From positions 206,910 through 270,909 of the forward strand of contig JAMNXP010000002.1 of NCBI GenBank assembly GCA_023653095.1: a stretch of 64,000 nt of DNA, in the 5' to 3' direction. The translations under genes and the position numbers were made by a program. The stretch comes from Bacteroidia bacterium (GTDB lineage: Bacteria; Bacteroidota; Bacteroidia; NS11-12g; UBA955). Each line of letters begins with the position of its first letter. Position 1 is the first letter of the stretch. Of this stretch, positions 24,645 through 31,564 are shown in pieces. The notes below the pieces were generated by a model, which made no database searches, had not been told where the DNA came from, and was given only the letters and a program-made list of their open reading frames with translations.

Positions 24645-26024
24645 ATGACGTTAATCAAATCCATTTCAGGCATTCGCGGCACCATCGGAGGTGCACCTAC
24701 AGACAACCTTACCCCAGTTGATATAGTTAAGTTTGCTTCGGCATACGGCTCATGGATATTGAGCAAAGGTGAGAATAAAACCATTGTTATTGGTAGAGAT
24801 GCTCGAATCAGTGGTTCTATGGTTTCTGAGTTGATCATTCAAACCCTCATTGGCCTAGGACTTGATGTAGTTGATTTGGGGCTTTCTACAACACCAACTG
24901 TAGAAATGGCTGTTCCTGCAGAGAATGCGGCAGGCGGAATTATCGTGACCGCATCACACAATCCAAAGCAGTGGAACGCTCTAAAGTTGTTGAACGAAGT
25001 AGGTGAGTTTATCAGTGCTGCTGAGGGACAAAAAATCCTAGAAATTGCAGAAGCCGGCGAGTTTCATTTTGCCCCTGTAGACCAACTAGGAAAACGAAGC
25101 AGCAAAGATTATTTAGATTATCATATTGAGCAGATTTTGGCTTTAGACTTGGTGAAACCAGAGTTGATAAAGAAAGCCAATTATAAAATTGCGGTTGACC
25201 CCGTGAATAGCGTAGGTGGTATTGCTGTACCTCGTTTGTTGAATGCCTTGGGCGTTGATGACGTGGTTATTATAAATGGCGAACCTACAGGTGTATTTGC
25301 TCACAATCCAGAACCATTGGCAGAACATTTGGGTGAAATTTCTTCTACCGTAAAAAGTGAAAAATGTCATTTAGGCATCGTTATTGATCCAGATGTAGAT
25401 CGATTGGCATTTGTTTGTGACGATGGGGAAATGTTTGGTGAAGAATATACTTTGGTGGCGGTTGCTGATTTTGTTTTGAGTCACAAACCAGGCGCTACAG
25501 TAAGTAATTTATCAAGCACTCGCGCATTGAGAGATATTACTGAAAAAGTGGGCCAATCTTACTTTGCTAGTGCGGTGGGAGAGGTGAACGTTGTAGAGGT
25601 CATGAAGGCCAACAATGCAGTTATTGGTGGTGAAGGTAATGGTGGAGTGATTGTTCCAGAATTGCATTACGGAAGAGATGCCTTAGTAGGAATTGCCTTG
25701 TTTTTGACTCACCTTGCAGAAAAAGGAGTGAAAATCAGTAATTTGAGGTCTACTTATCCAACGTATCAAATGTCAAAAAACAAAGCGGAATTAACTGCAG
25801 GTACTGACGTTGATATGATATTGGAGAAAATATCCGAAAAATATAAAAAGCAACCTCAAAATACCATTGATGGGGTTAAAATTGAGTTTGATGGAGATTG
25901 GGTGCATTTGAGAAAAAGCAATACCGAACCCATCATTCGCATTTACGCGGAAAGCGCAAGTATCACAACGGCAGAAAATCTTACTAAAAAAATCCTCCAA
26001 GACATTGGAGAAATAATTGAATAA
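24645..26024 (+). CDS. glmM: Phosphoglucosamine mutase / phosphohexomutase
   Basis: Converts glucosamine-6-phosphate to glucosamine-1-phosphate for peptidoglycan and LPS precursors. The product has 459 residues starting MTLIKSISGIRGTIGG; an in-frame TTG at 24630 lies in the promoter box and is rejected. Motifs are the phosphoserine loop VTASHNPKQWNALK near residue 101, the metal loop DPDVDRLAFVCDDGE near 247, the sugar loop GEGNGGVIVPE near 328 and the phosphate loop RKSNTEPIIRIYAE near 428. Bacteroidota GlmM proteins of this type are sometimes annotated as phosphomannomutase/phosphoglucomutase, so substrate choice is less certain than the fold. ychF follows after 2 bases. Confidence 0.88.
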   Translation: MTLIKSISGIRGTIGGAPTDNLTPVDIVKFASAYGSWILSKGENKTIVIGRDARISGSMVSELIIQTLIGLGLDVVDLGLSTTPTVEMAVPAENAAGGIIVTASHNPKQWNALKLLNEVGEFISAAEGQKILEIAEAGEFHFAPVDQLGKRSSKDYLDYHIEQILALDLVKPELIKKANYKIAVDPVNSVGGIAVPRLLNALGVDDVVIINGEPTGVFAHNPEPLAEHLGEISSTVKSEKCHLGIVIDPDVDRLAFVCDDGEMFGEEYTLVAVADFVLSHKPGATVSNLSSTRALRDITEKVGQSYFASAVGEVNVVEVMKANNAVIGGEGNGGVIVPELHYGRDALVGIALFLTHLAEKGVKISNLRSTYPTYQMSKNKAELTAGTDVDMILEKISEKYKKQPQNTIDGVKIEFDGDWVHLRKSNTEPIIRIYAESASITTAENLTKKILQDIGEIIE

Positions 26025-26026
26025 CT

Positions 26027-27127
26027 ATGTCTTTACAATGCGGAATTGTTGGTCTACCCAACGTGGGGAAATCTACTCTTTTCAATGCAGTCTCTAGTGC
26101 CAAGGCACAATCTGCGAACTTTCCTTTTTGCACCATTGAACCCAATGTTGGAACCATAACTGTTCCCGATGTCCGTATCAATACCTTGTCGGCGTTGGTG
26201 AATCCGCAAAATATTGTCCCTACTACCATTGAGATTGTGGATATCGCTGGATTGGTAAAAGGCGCATCGAAGGGAGATGGTTTAGGTAACCAGTTTTTGG
26301 GGAATATCAGAAATACACATGCCATTTTGCATGTACTCCGTTGTTTTGACGATGATAATATCATCCACGTAGATGGAAGTGTAGACCCCATCAGAGATAA
26401 AGAGATCATTGACACTGAGTTGCAATTGAAAGATTTAGAAACTCTTGAAAATAGAATCTCAAAAATTGCCAAACAAGCAAGAACCGGTGGCGATAAAGAA
26501 GCCGCACGGTTACTAGAAGTTTGTGAAGCCTTCCGAGATCACCTTCTAAAAGGACAGAACGCCCGTACTTTAGAGATGGATGCAGAGAAACGCCTGGCTA
26601 TCAAAGAGCTGAATCTCTTAACTGATAAGCCGGTAATGTACGTTTGTAACGTTGACCCTAGCAGTGCAAAGTCGGGAAATGCTTATGTTGATCGTGTGCG
26701 TGAATCAGTAAAGAATGAACAAGCTGAAATCTTAGTAATTTCCGCTGCCATTGAAGCGGAAATTGCTGAGTTGGAAAGTTTTGATGATCGCCAAATGTTT
26801 CTTCAAGAGTTGGGACTTGATCGCAGTGGTGTTGAGAATCTCATTCATGGTGCATACAAACTATTGAATTATATCACCTATTTCACCGTTGGTGTTAAAG
26901 AAGTTAGAGCTTGGACCATCACCAAAGGAATGAAGGCACCTCAAGCGGCTGGAGTTATTCATACAGATTTTGAAAAAGGCTTCATCCGCGCCGAAGTAAT
27001 TGCCTACGACGACTACGTTCACTACAAGACAGAATCAGCTGCCCGCGATGCAGGTAAGCTCCGTGTTGAAGGAAAAGAGTACGTTGTCAACGACGGCGAT
27101 TGCATGCATTTTAGGTTTAACGTATAG
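26027..27127 (+). CDS. ychF: Redox-regulated ribosome-binding ATPase YchF (Obg family)
   Basis: P-loop NTPase that prefers ATP over GTP, binds ribosomes and influences stress responses. The product has 366 residues, full length. G1 is GIVGLPNVGKSTLFNAV near residue 6, the switch region is NFPFCTIEPNVG near 31, and G3 is VDIAGLVKGASKGDGLGNQF near 69. The G4 position reads NVDP rather than NKxD, as usual for YchF. A C-terminal TGS domain ends YVVNDGDCMHFRFNV. It is probably co-transcribed with glmM. Repeat element B begins 3 bases after its TAG stop. Confidence 0.96.
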   Translation: MSLQCGIVGLPNVGKSTLFNAVSSAKAQSANFPFCTIEPNVGTITVPDVRINTLSALVNPQNIVPTTIEIVDIAGLVKGASKGDGLGNQFLGNIRNTHAILHVLRCFDDDNIIHVDGSVDPIRDKEIIDTELQLKDLETLENRISKIAKQARTGGDKEAARLLEVCEAFRDHLLKGQNARTLEMDAEKRLAIKELNLLTDKPVMYVCNVDPSSAKSGNAYVDRVRESVKNEQAEILVISAAIEAEIAELESFDDRQMFLQELGLDRSGVENLIHGAYKLLNYITYFTVGVKEVRAWTITKGMKAPQAAGVIHTDFEKGFIRAEVIAYDDYVHYKTESAARDAGKLRVEGKEYVVNDGDCMHFRFNV

Positions 27128-27130
27128 GCA

Positions 27131-27309
27131 GGTCTTTGGTCCTTGGTCTTTGGCTATTGGTCTTTGGTCTTTGGCTGACCGCTTCGCGGGGGACATTGCG
27201 GCTGTGGGCTATTTGCCGATACACTCTACACTCTAAACTTCTGACCGCTGACAGCTGACGGCTGAGAGCTGAGAGCTGATGGCTGATGGCTGAGAGCTGA
27301 TGGCTGATC
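27131..27309 (+). repeat. Composite heptanucleotide repeat element B
   Basis: It starts 3 bases after the ychF stop. The first part is a GGTCTTT heptamer array (about seven units, with variants GGTCCTT and GGCTATT). Next comes the hairpin CCGC-TTC-GCGG (27179-27189), a roughly 40-base spacer with two ACACTCT heptamers, then about ten CTGAnnn heptamers (ACCG, ACAG, AGAG, ATGG and ATCA variants). It runs into the stop end of the convergent E1 gene at 27308. It has the same order and polarity as element A relative to the upstream gene. Confidence 0.85.
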
Positions 27310-29290
27310 ACCACCCCAACAATTCTGTTAAAGTATTTTCAAGTCGGCCCCATGGCAAGAACTGGTCTTCCAGTGATTTTGCTAGCGGAATGGGTGTGTC
27401 GAGGCTTCCGAGTCGTCTTACGGGTGCATCCAAGTGTTGGAAAGCGTTTTCAGTGATGTACGCCGAAATGTCGGAAGCGATGCTTCCGGTGAGAGTGTCT
27501 TCCGTGAGAACCAATGCTTTGTTGCAGCGCTTCACTTGTTCAATGACCGTGTTTTTGTCCCAAGGAAGAAGTGTCCGCAAGTCAATGACGGTGACGTTTA
27601 GGTTTTTCTTCTTGATGAGATCCAGACTTTGATGAACTCCCCATCCGTAGGTGATGATGCAGCAATCACTTCCGAAGTCGTGAACGGCGGCTTGGCCTTC
27701 TGGAAGTGTGTAATAGGCCGAAGGGACTTCAGATTCTGTGTTTCTATAGAGGAATTTATGTTCAAAGAAGAGCACTGGATTCGGGTCTTCGATGGCTCGC
27801 AATAGGAGACCTTTTGCATCAAAAGGATTGGATGGATAATAAATTTTGAGCCCTGGAACGTGATAGAACCAAGCTTCGGTGCTTTGGCTGTGAAACGGAC
27901 CTGCCTGCACGCCCGCACCCGTGGGCATTCGAACCACCACCGACGCGGGTTGCTTCCAACGGTAGTGACTTTTTGCCATATTGTTGACAATCTGATTGAA
28001 TCCGCAAGTTACAAAGTCGGCAAATTGCATTTCCACTACAGACTTTTTTCCCTTGATGGAAAGTCCGTAAGCCGCACCTAATATACTGCTTTCTGTGATG
28101 GGCGTATTCCGAACGCGGTGCCTGCCGTACTTTTCACTGAGTCCTTCGGTGGCCTTGAAGGCCCCACCGTATTCTGCAATATCTTGGCCCATAATCACCA
28201 AATCTGGATGTTTCTCTAGGGCCTGATCAAGAGCGTTTTTTACCGCATCGATGAGTCTTAGGGTTGTTTTTTCGGGGGACTCGCCTTCGGCGGAAGTTAA
28301 TTCTGAACCAAACGGAGCGTATAATTCAGAGAGTTCATGATCTAAATCGGGAATGATTTCGGGTTCATTGAATACTTTTTCAATGGCAATATTTAGGATG
28401 TCAAGTCGTTCTTTTCTGATTTTTTCAATGCCTTCGTGGTCTAAAAGTCCCTCGCCAAAAAGAAAATCTTCAAAGTTCTTGATGGGGTCTTTTTGAGCCC
28501 ACTGTTCAATGAGTTCTTTGGGCACATATTTAATACCCGATGCTTCTTCGTGTCCGCGCATGCGGAAGGTCATGGCTTCAAGTATGACAGGTCTGGGTCT
28601 AATTCTTACGCTATCGGCGAGATTTTTTACGGTATGGTATACATCCAAAATGTTGTTGCCATCTACTTTTATGGCCTCCATGCCGTAGCCAATTCCCTTG
28701 TCAATGAATTGTTTGCAACGAAATTGATCATTGCTTGGGGTAGATAGTCCGTAACCGTTGTTTTCAATGAGGAATATTACGGGTAAGTCCCAAACAGCAG
28801 CTACATTGAGTGCTTCATGAAAATCGCCTTCGCTGGCACCACCATCGCCGCTGAAAACCACAGTTACCGTATTTTTTTGATTGAGTTGATCAGCTAGAGC
28901 AATTCCGTTGGCTACACCTAACATGGCGCCGAGATGACTGATCATTCCAACGATGTGGTATTCATTGGTTCCAAAGTGAAAGCTTCTATCTCTACCTTGG
29001 GTAAACCCGGATGCCTTTCCTTGCCACTGGGCAAAAAGTCGTTCATCAGGGATGTCTCGGGAGGTGAATACACCCAAGTTTCGGTGTAACGGAAGCACGT
29101 ATTCGTCTGAATTCAATGCCAAAGTGGTTCCCACTGAAATGGCTTCCTGTCCGATGCCAGAAAACCATTTGCCAATTTTACCCTGTCTGAGTAAAATGAG
29201 CATACGTTCTTCAATGATGCGGGGCGTCAATAGTGCTTTATATAAGTCGAGCAGCTGCTGATCTGTGAGGTTTTTTCGGTTAAATTGCAT
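27308..29290 (-). CDS. Fused alpha-beta E1 of a 2-oxoacid (branched-chain) dehydrogenase complex
   Basis: Thiamine-diphosphate E1 that decarboxylates branched-chain 2-oxoacids or a related substrate and passes the acyl group to lipoyl-E2. The product has 660 residues with both E1 halves in one chain. The alpha part (1-330) has GKWFSGIGQEAISVG near 43, SGDGGASEGDFHEALNVA near 147 and VIFLIENNGYGLSTP near 172. The beta part (345-660) has LVIMGQDIAEYGGAFKATEG near 365, ITESSILGAAYG, VVRMPTGAGVQAGPFHSQSTE near 456 and DLRTLLPWD near 574. Bacteroidota fusions of this type are usually annotated as 2-oxoisovalerate or pyruvate-like E1; the substrate is not certain. E2 and E3 are not nearby. The linker encodes SAEGESPEK, over a recurrent 12-mer. 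Confidence 0.9.
   Translation of the reverse strand: MQFNRKNLTDQQLLDLYKALLTPRIIEERMLILLRQGKIGKWFSGIGQEAISVGTTLALNSDEYVLPLHRNLGVFTSRDIPDERLFAQWQGKASGFTQGRDRSFHFGTNEYHIVGMISHLGAMLGVANGIALADQLNQKNTVTVVFSGDGGASEGDFHEALNVAAVWDLPVIFLIENNGYGLSTPSNDQFRCKQFIDKGIGYGMEAIKVDGNNILDVYHTVKNLADSVRIRPRPVILEAMTFRMRGHEEASGIKYVPKELIEQWAQKDPIKNFEDFLFGEGLLDHEGIEKIRKERLDILNIAIEKVFNEPEIIPDLDHELSELYAPFGSELTSAEGESPEKTTLRLIDAVKNALDQALEKHPDLVIMGQDIAEYGGAFKATEGLSEKYGRHRVRNTPITESSILGAAYGLSIKGKKSVVEMQFADFVTCGFNQIVNNMAKSHYRWKQPASVVVRMPTGAGVQAGPFHSQSTEAWFYHVPGLKIYYPSNPFDAKGLLLRAIEDPNPVLFFEHKFLYRNTESEVPSAYYTLPEGQAAVHDFGSDCCIITYGWGVHQSLDLIKKKNLNVTVIDLRTLLPWDKNTVIEQVKRCNKALVLTEDTLTGSIASDISAYITENAFQHLDAPVRRLGSLDTPIPLAKSLEDQFLPWGRLENTLTELLGW
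28269..28280 (+). other. Recurrent 12-mer TTTTCGGGGGAC, copy 3
   Basis: Exact copy antisense to the linker between the alpha and beta halves of the E1 gene, where the complementary codons again read SPEK. A short CGCC-TT-CGGCG-type hairpin follows immediately. Confidence 0.5.
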
Positions 29291-29323
29291 GGAAGAAGTG
29301 TTTTTGGGTGGTGAGAATTGCGA

Positions 29324-29629
29324 CTAAAACACGAAATTTAACGATGTATTGTCTATGCTCAGTAGTTGTGATATTGGCAACTCGAGCTCATAGCTTGCTT
29401 CAAATAAATTGGTATTTTGTTTTAAGAGTTTAAATTGTGGACGCTTAACTAGTTCATTGGCTTTCTGAAGGGATTGATTGTATTTTATACAATACAGTTT
29501 GATTTCTTTGGTGGCCGCGTAACGGTTGTTATTGTAATATTGGGCGTGTGATTTTGGATAGAAGTAAAAACATCCTAAAAAAGTCAAAATGCAGAATTTC
29601 AATGAAATAGATATAGTGTTATTGCTCAT
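29324..29629 (-). CDS. Small secreted protein, unknown function
   Basis: Open frame of 101 residues with a convincing signal peptide (hydrophobic FCILTFLGCFYFYP, ending KSHAQ). The mature part of about 70 residues is rich in Tyr, Asn and Leu, has no Cys and shows no motif I recognise. It lies 33 bases upstream of the E1 gene on the same strand and is divergent from the ECF sigma gene. A near-consensus box (TAAAATTTG, one base longer in the spacer) ends 5 bases before the ATG. It is probably real given the signal peptide and promoter placement, but could be a taxon-specific orphan. Confidence 0.55.
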   Translation of the reverse strand: MSNNTISISLKFCILTFLGCFYFYPKSHAQYYNNNRYAATKEIKLYCIKYNQSLQKANELVKRPQFKLLKQNTNLFEASYELELPISQLLSIDNTSLNFVF

Positions 29630-29693
29630 TGCAACAAATTTTACAAAATTTCTGCAACCTTTTTCCTATTGTGCGTCATAAATCTGAAACTAC

Positions 29694-30230
29694 TTGTTAA
29701 CACATGAGCAAATCATAAAGGGCTGTATCAAGAATGATCGAAAAGTACAAAAAGAACTTTTTGAGCGTTTCAGTCCTAAAATGTATGGTTATTGCCTCCG
29801 ATACTCGGTAAATTCGGCAGATGCTCAAGATGTTTTACAAGAGGGTTTCATCAAGGTCTTTGAAAAAATTAGCACTCTAAAAAATCCCGATCAACTCGAA
29901 GGGTGGATGTCAAGAATTTTCATCAACTTAGCAATCAGTCGGTTCCGAAAGAACAAAATCGCACCGAACATGCTCAGTACCGATGATATTGACGTGGCAG
30001 ATGAAGCCCCCATCGAAGAAATGAACGAGCTTACACCTTCAGAGGTTTTGCTGAAAATGCAAGAACTCCCAGAGTTGTACAGAACGGTTTTGAATTTGTA
30101 TGCCATTGATGGTCATTCACACAGAGAGATATCTCAAATGTTAGACATCACTGAAACAAATTCAAAAAGCATTTTAAGCAGATCACGGAAAATGTTGAGA
30201 GAACTGATTTCAAAAAAGTCCCAATCATAA
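29694..30230 (+). CDS. ECF-type RNA polymerase sigma factor
   Basis: Sigma-70 family ECF sigma factor of 178 residues. Region 2 covers KCIKNDRKVQ-like residues 10-75 with MYGYCLRYSVNSADAQDVLQEGF and the -10-binding part EGWMSRIFINLAISRFRKNK. Region 4 (about 115-170) has LPELYRTVLNLYAIDGHSHREI with the helix-turn-helix TETNSKSILSRSRKML. The start is TTG at 29694: an in-frame TGA at 29685 excludes longer forms, and the following ATG is out of frame. The next gene, a membrane-anchored barrel protein, follows directly and is a candidate regulator of this sigma factor. Confidence 0.92.
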   Translation: MLTHEQIIKGCIKNDRKVQKELFERFSPKMYGYCLRYSVNSADAQDVLQEGFIKVFEKISTLKNPDQLEGWMSRIFINLAISRFRKNKIAPNMLSTDDIDVADEAPIEEMNELTPSEVLLKMQELPELYRTVLNLYAIDGHSHREISQMLDITETNSKSILSRSRKMLRELISKKSQS

Positions 30231-31516
30231 AGCACAAGATTCTGGAAAACAAGAATAAAAATATCGACCAACAACTCGCTGACAAGTTTAACCACTTTTC
30301 AGCAGATGTTCCTGCATTCACTTGGGATGCGGTAAAGTCGAATTTAGATCGCAAAGATTCCAGACGTAGAGGGATAGTTTGGTCATCGGTGGCTACAGTT
30401 GTTCTCATGGCGGTATCAGGGGTGTTGTTTTTCAATGCTCCTGTTGCCGATATGAAAGATGATTCATCAACTTCACTAACTAATCAGAGTGATAGTCCCC
30501 AGAAAATCCAAGAAGAACAAGCAGAGAGCAGCACCGCTGTTCGAACAGATCGTCATAGCCAAGAAGTTTTGCAGTTGTCACGCACAAACTCCTTAGAAGG
30601 AAAAATTTCAAAAACTCCTGAAGTTAAGCAACCATCCATTGCATTGACTTCAGGAGTTGTTTTGGAAAAGGTTTTGACGCAAGAGAATTCTTTTATTAAA
30701 GATTTTGATTTGAACAGTAAGAAGCTTAATTCACGAGAATTAGATGAATGGATATTGAGTTTGTCTGGAGTTAAAAACGTTCACCATCTTGCACCTAATC
30801 AGAAGGTTTCTCCATGGGCATTTGAAGTGGGGTATGATCAAAATCAGACCCAATTCAATTATCAAGTGTCTACCTCTCAAGAAAAATACGTACACAAGAA
30901 TTATTTGAGCAGAATGCGTGAAGGCGAGTTTTCCCTATCTGCGCCTCAATTTCATACAGCACTAAGATACGATTTTAACAGCCGTTGGCATGCGTCTTTA
31001 GGCTTGGGTTTTGCTCAGTCTAGAACCTCACAGAATTTTAATTTTAGAGACAGTGTTCCTGTTAGCGTAGCTCAAGGACAAGAAGCAGACGCCTTCGGAA
31101 ATTACCCCATCTTTGGATATGTAGGTTTGGGCCAGCAAATCAATTACGAAGGCGTACAAACCATACACATGGTTTCCATTCCTATTAACATTGGATACAA
31201 TCACAGTCTAAATAGGTTGTGGTCAATAACTGCAGAAGGTTCTGCAAGATATAATTTAATTTCGGGTACTGCGGGTAAGACGTTGAATTACCATACTTTG
31301 GAGTTGATGAACGCTGATCAACAGGTTTACAGAAATAGTTTGGTAACAGCGAGATTATCTGCTGGTGTAGAACGAAGACTTGGTTTGAAAAAGTGGATGG
31401 GTGTTAGATTGAATACCCAAGGCAGTGTAACTCCATTGTTTAAGCAAGATGCTGCAGTTCAGAACCGCGGTTGGTCTGTAGGGTTATCAGCTTACTATTA
31501 TTGGAAATTATTTTAA
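30227..31516 (+). CDS. Envelope-spanning protein: cytoplasmic segment, TM helix, linker, C-terminal beta-barrel
   Basis: The conventional start would be GTG at 30389, giving 375 residues. However, the same frame is coding-like further upstream: KNIDQQLADKFNHFSADVPAF followed by TWDAVKSNLDRKDSRRRG, the usual cytoplasmic head of such proteins. I therefore extend to about 30227 (roughly 429 residues), where only non-standard starts exist (ATA 30227, ATT 30239, CTG 30242). Order of parts: head (1-50), one TM helix (VATVVLMAVSGVLFF, about 52-70), low-complexity linker (about 75-190), then an outer-membrane barrel of 8-10 strands ending SAYYYWKLF. It directly follows the ECF sigma gene, so a signalling role is inferred. 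The exact start is uncertain. Confidence 0.7.
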   Translation: MKHKILENKNKNIDQQLADKFNHFSADVPAFTWDAVKSNLDRKDSRRRGIVWSSVATVVLMAVSGVLFFNAPVADMKDDSSTSLTNQSDSPQKIQEEQAESSTAVRTDRHSQEVLQLSRTNSLEGKISKTPEVKQPSIALTSGVVLEKVLTQENSFIKDFDLNSKKLNSRELDEWILSLSGVKNVHHLAPNQKVSPWAFEVGYDQNQTQFNYQVSTSQEKYVHKNYLSRMREGEFSLSAPQFHTALRYDFNSRWHASLGLGFAQSRTSQNFNFRDSVPVSVAQGQEADAFGNYPIFGYVGLGQQINYEGVQTIHMVSIPINIGYNHSLNRLWSITAEGSARYNLISGTAGKTLNYHTLELMNADQQVYRNSLVTARLSAGVERRLGLKKWMGVRLNTQGSVTPLFKQDAAVQNRGWSVGLSAYYYWKLF

Positions 31517-31564
31517 AGTAAAACGGTGGCTACATTTTCAAACATATCGCTTAACTTGCAGGGA

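Noticed and set aside
25984-26472. Open frame of 162 codons antisense to ychF (minus)
   Set aside because: Covers the conserved P-loop region of ychF on the other strand; composition reflects the sense gene.
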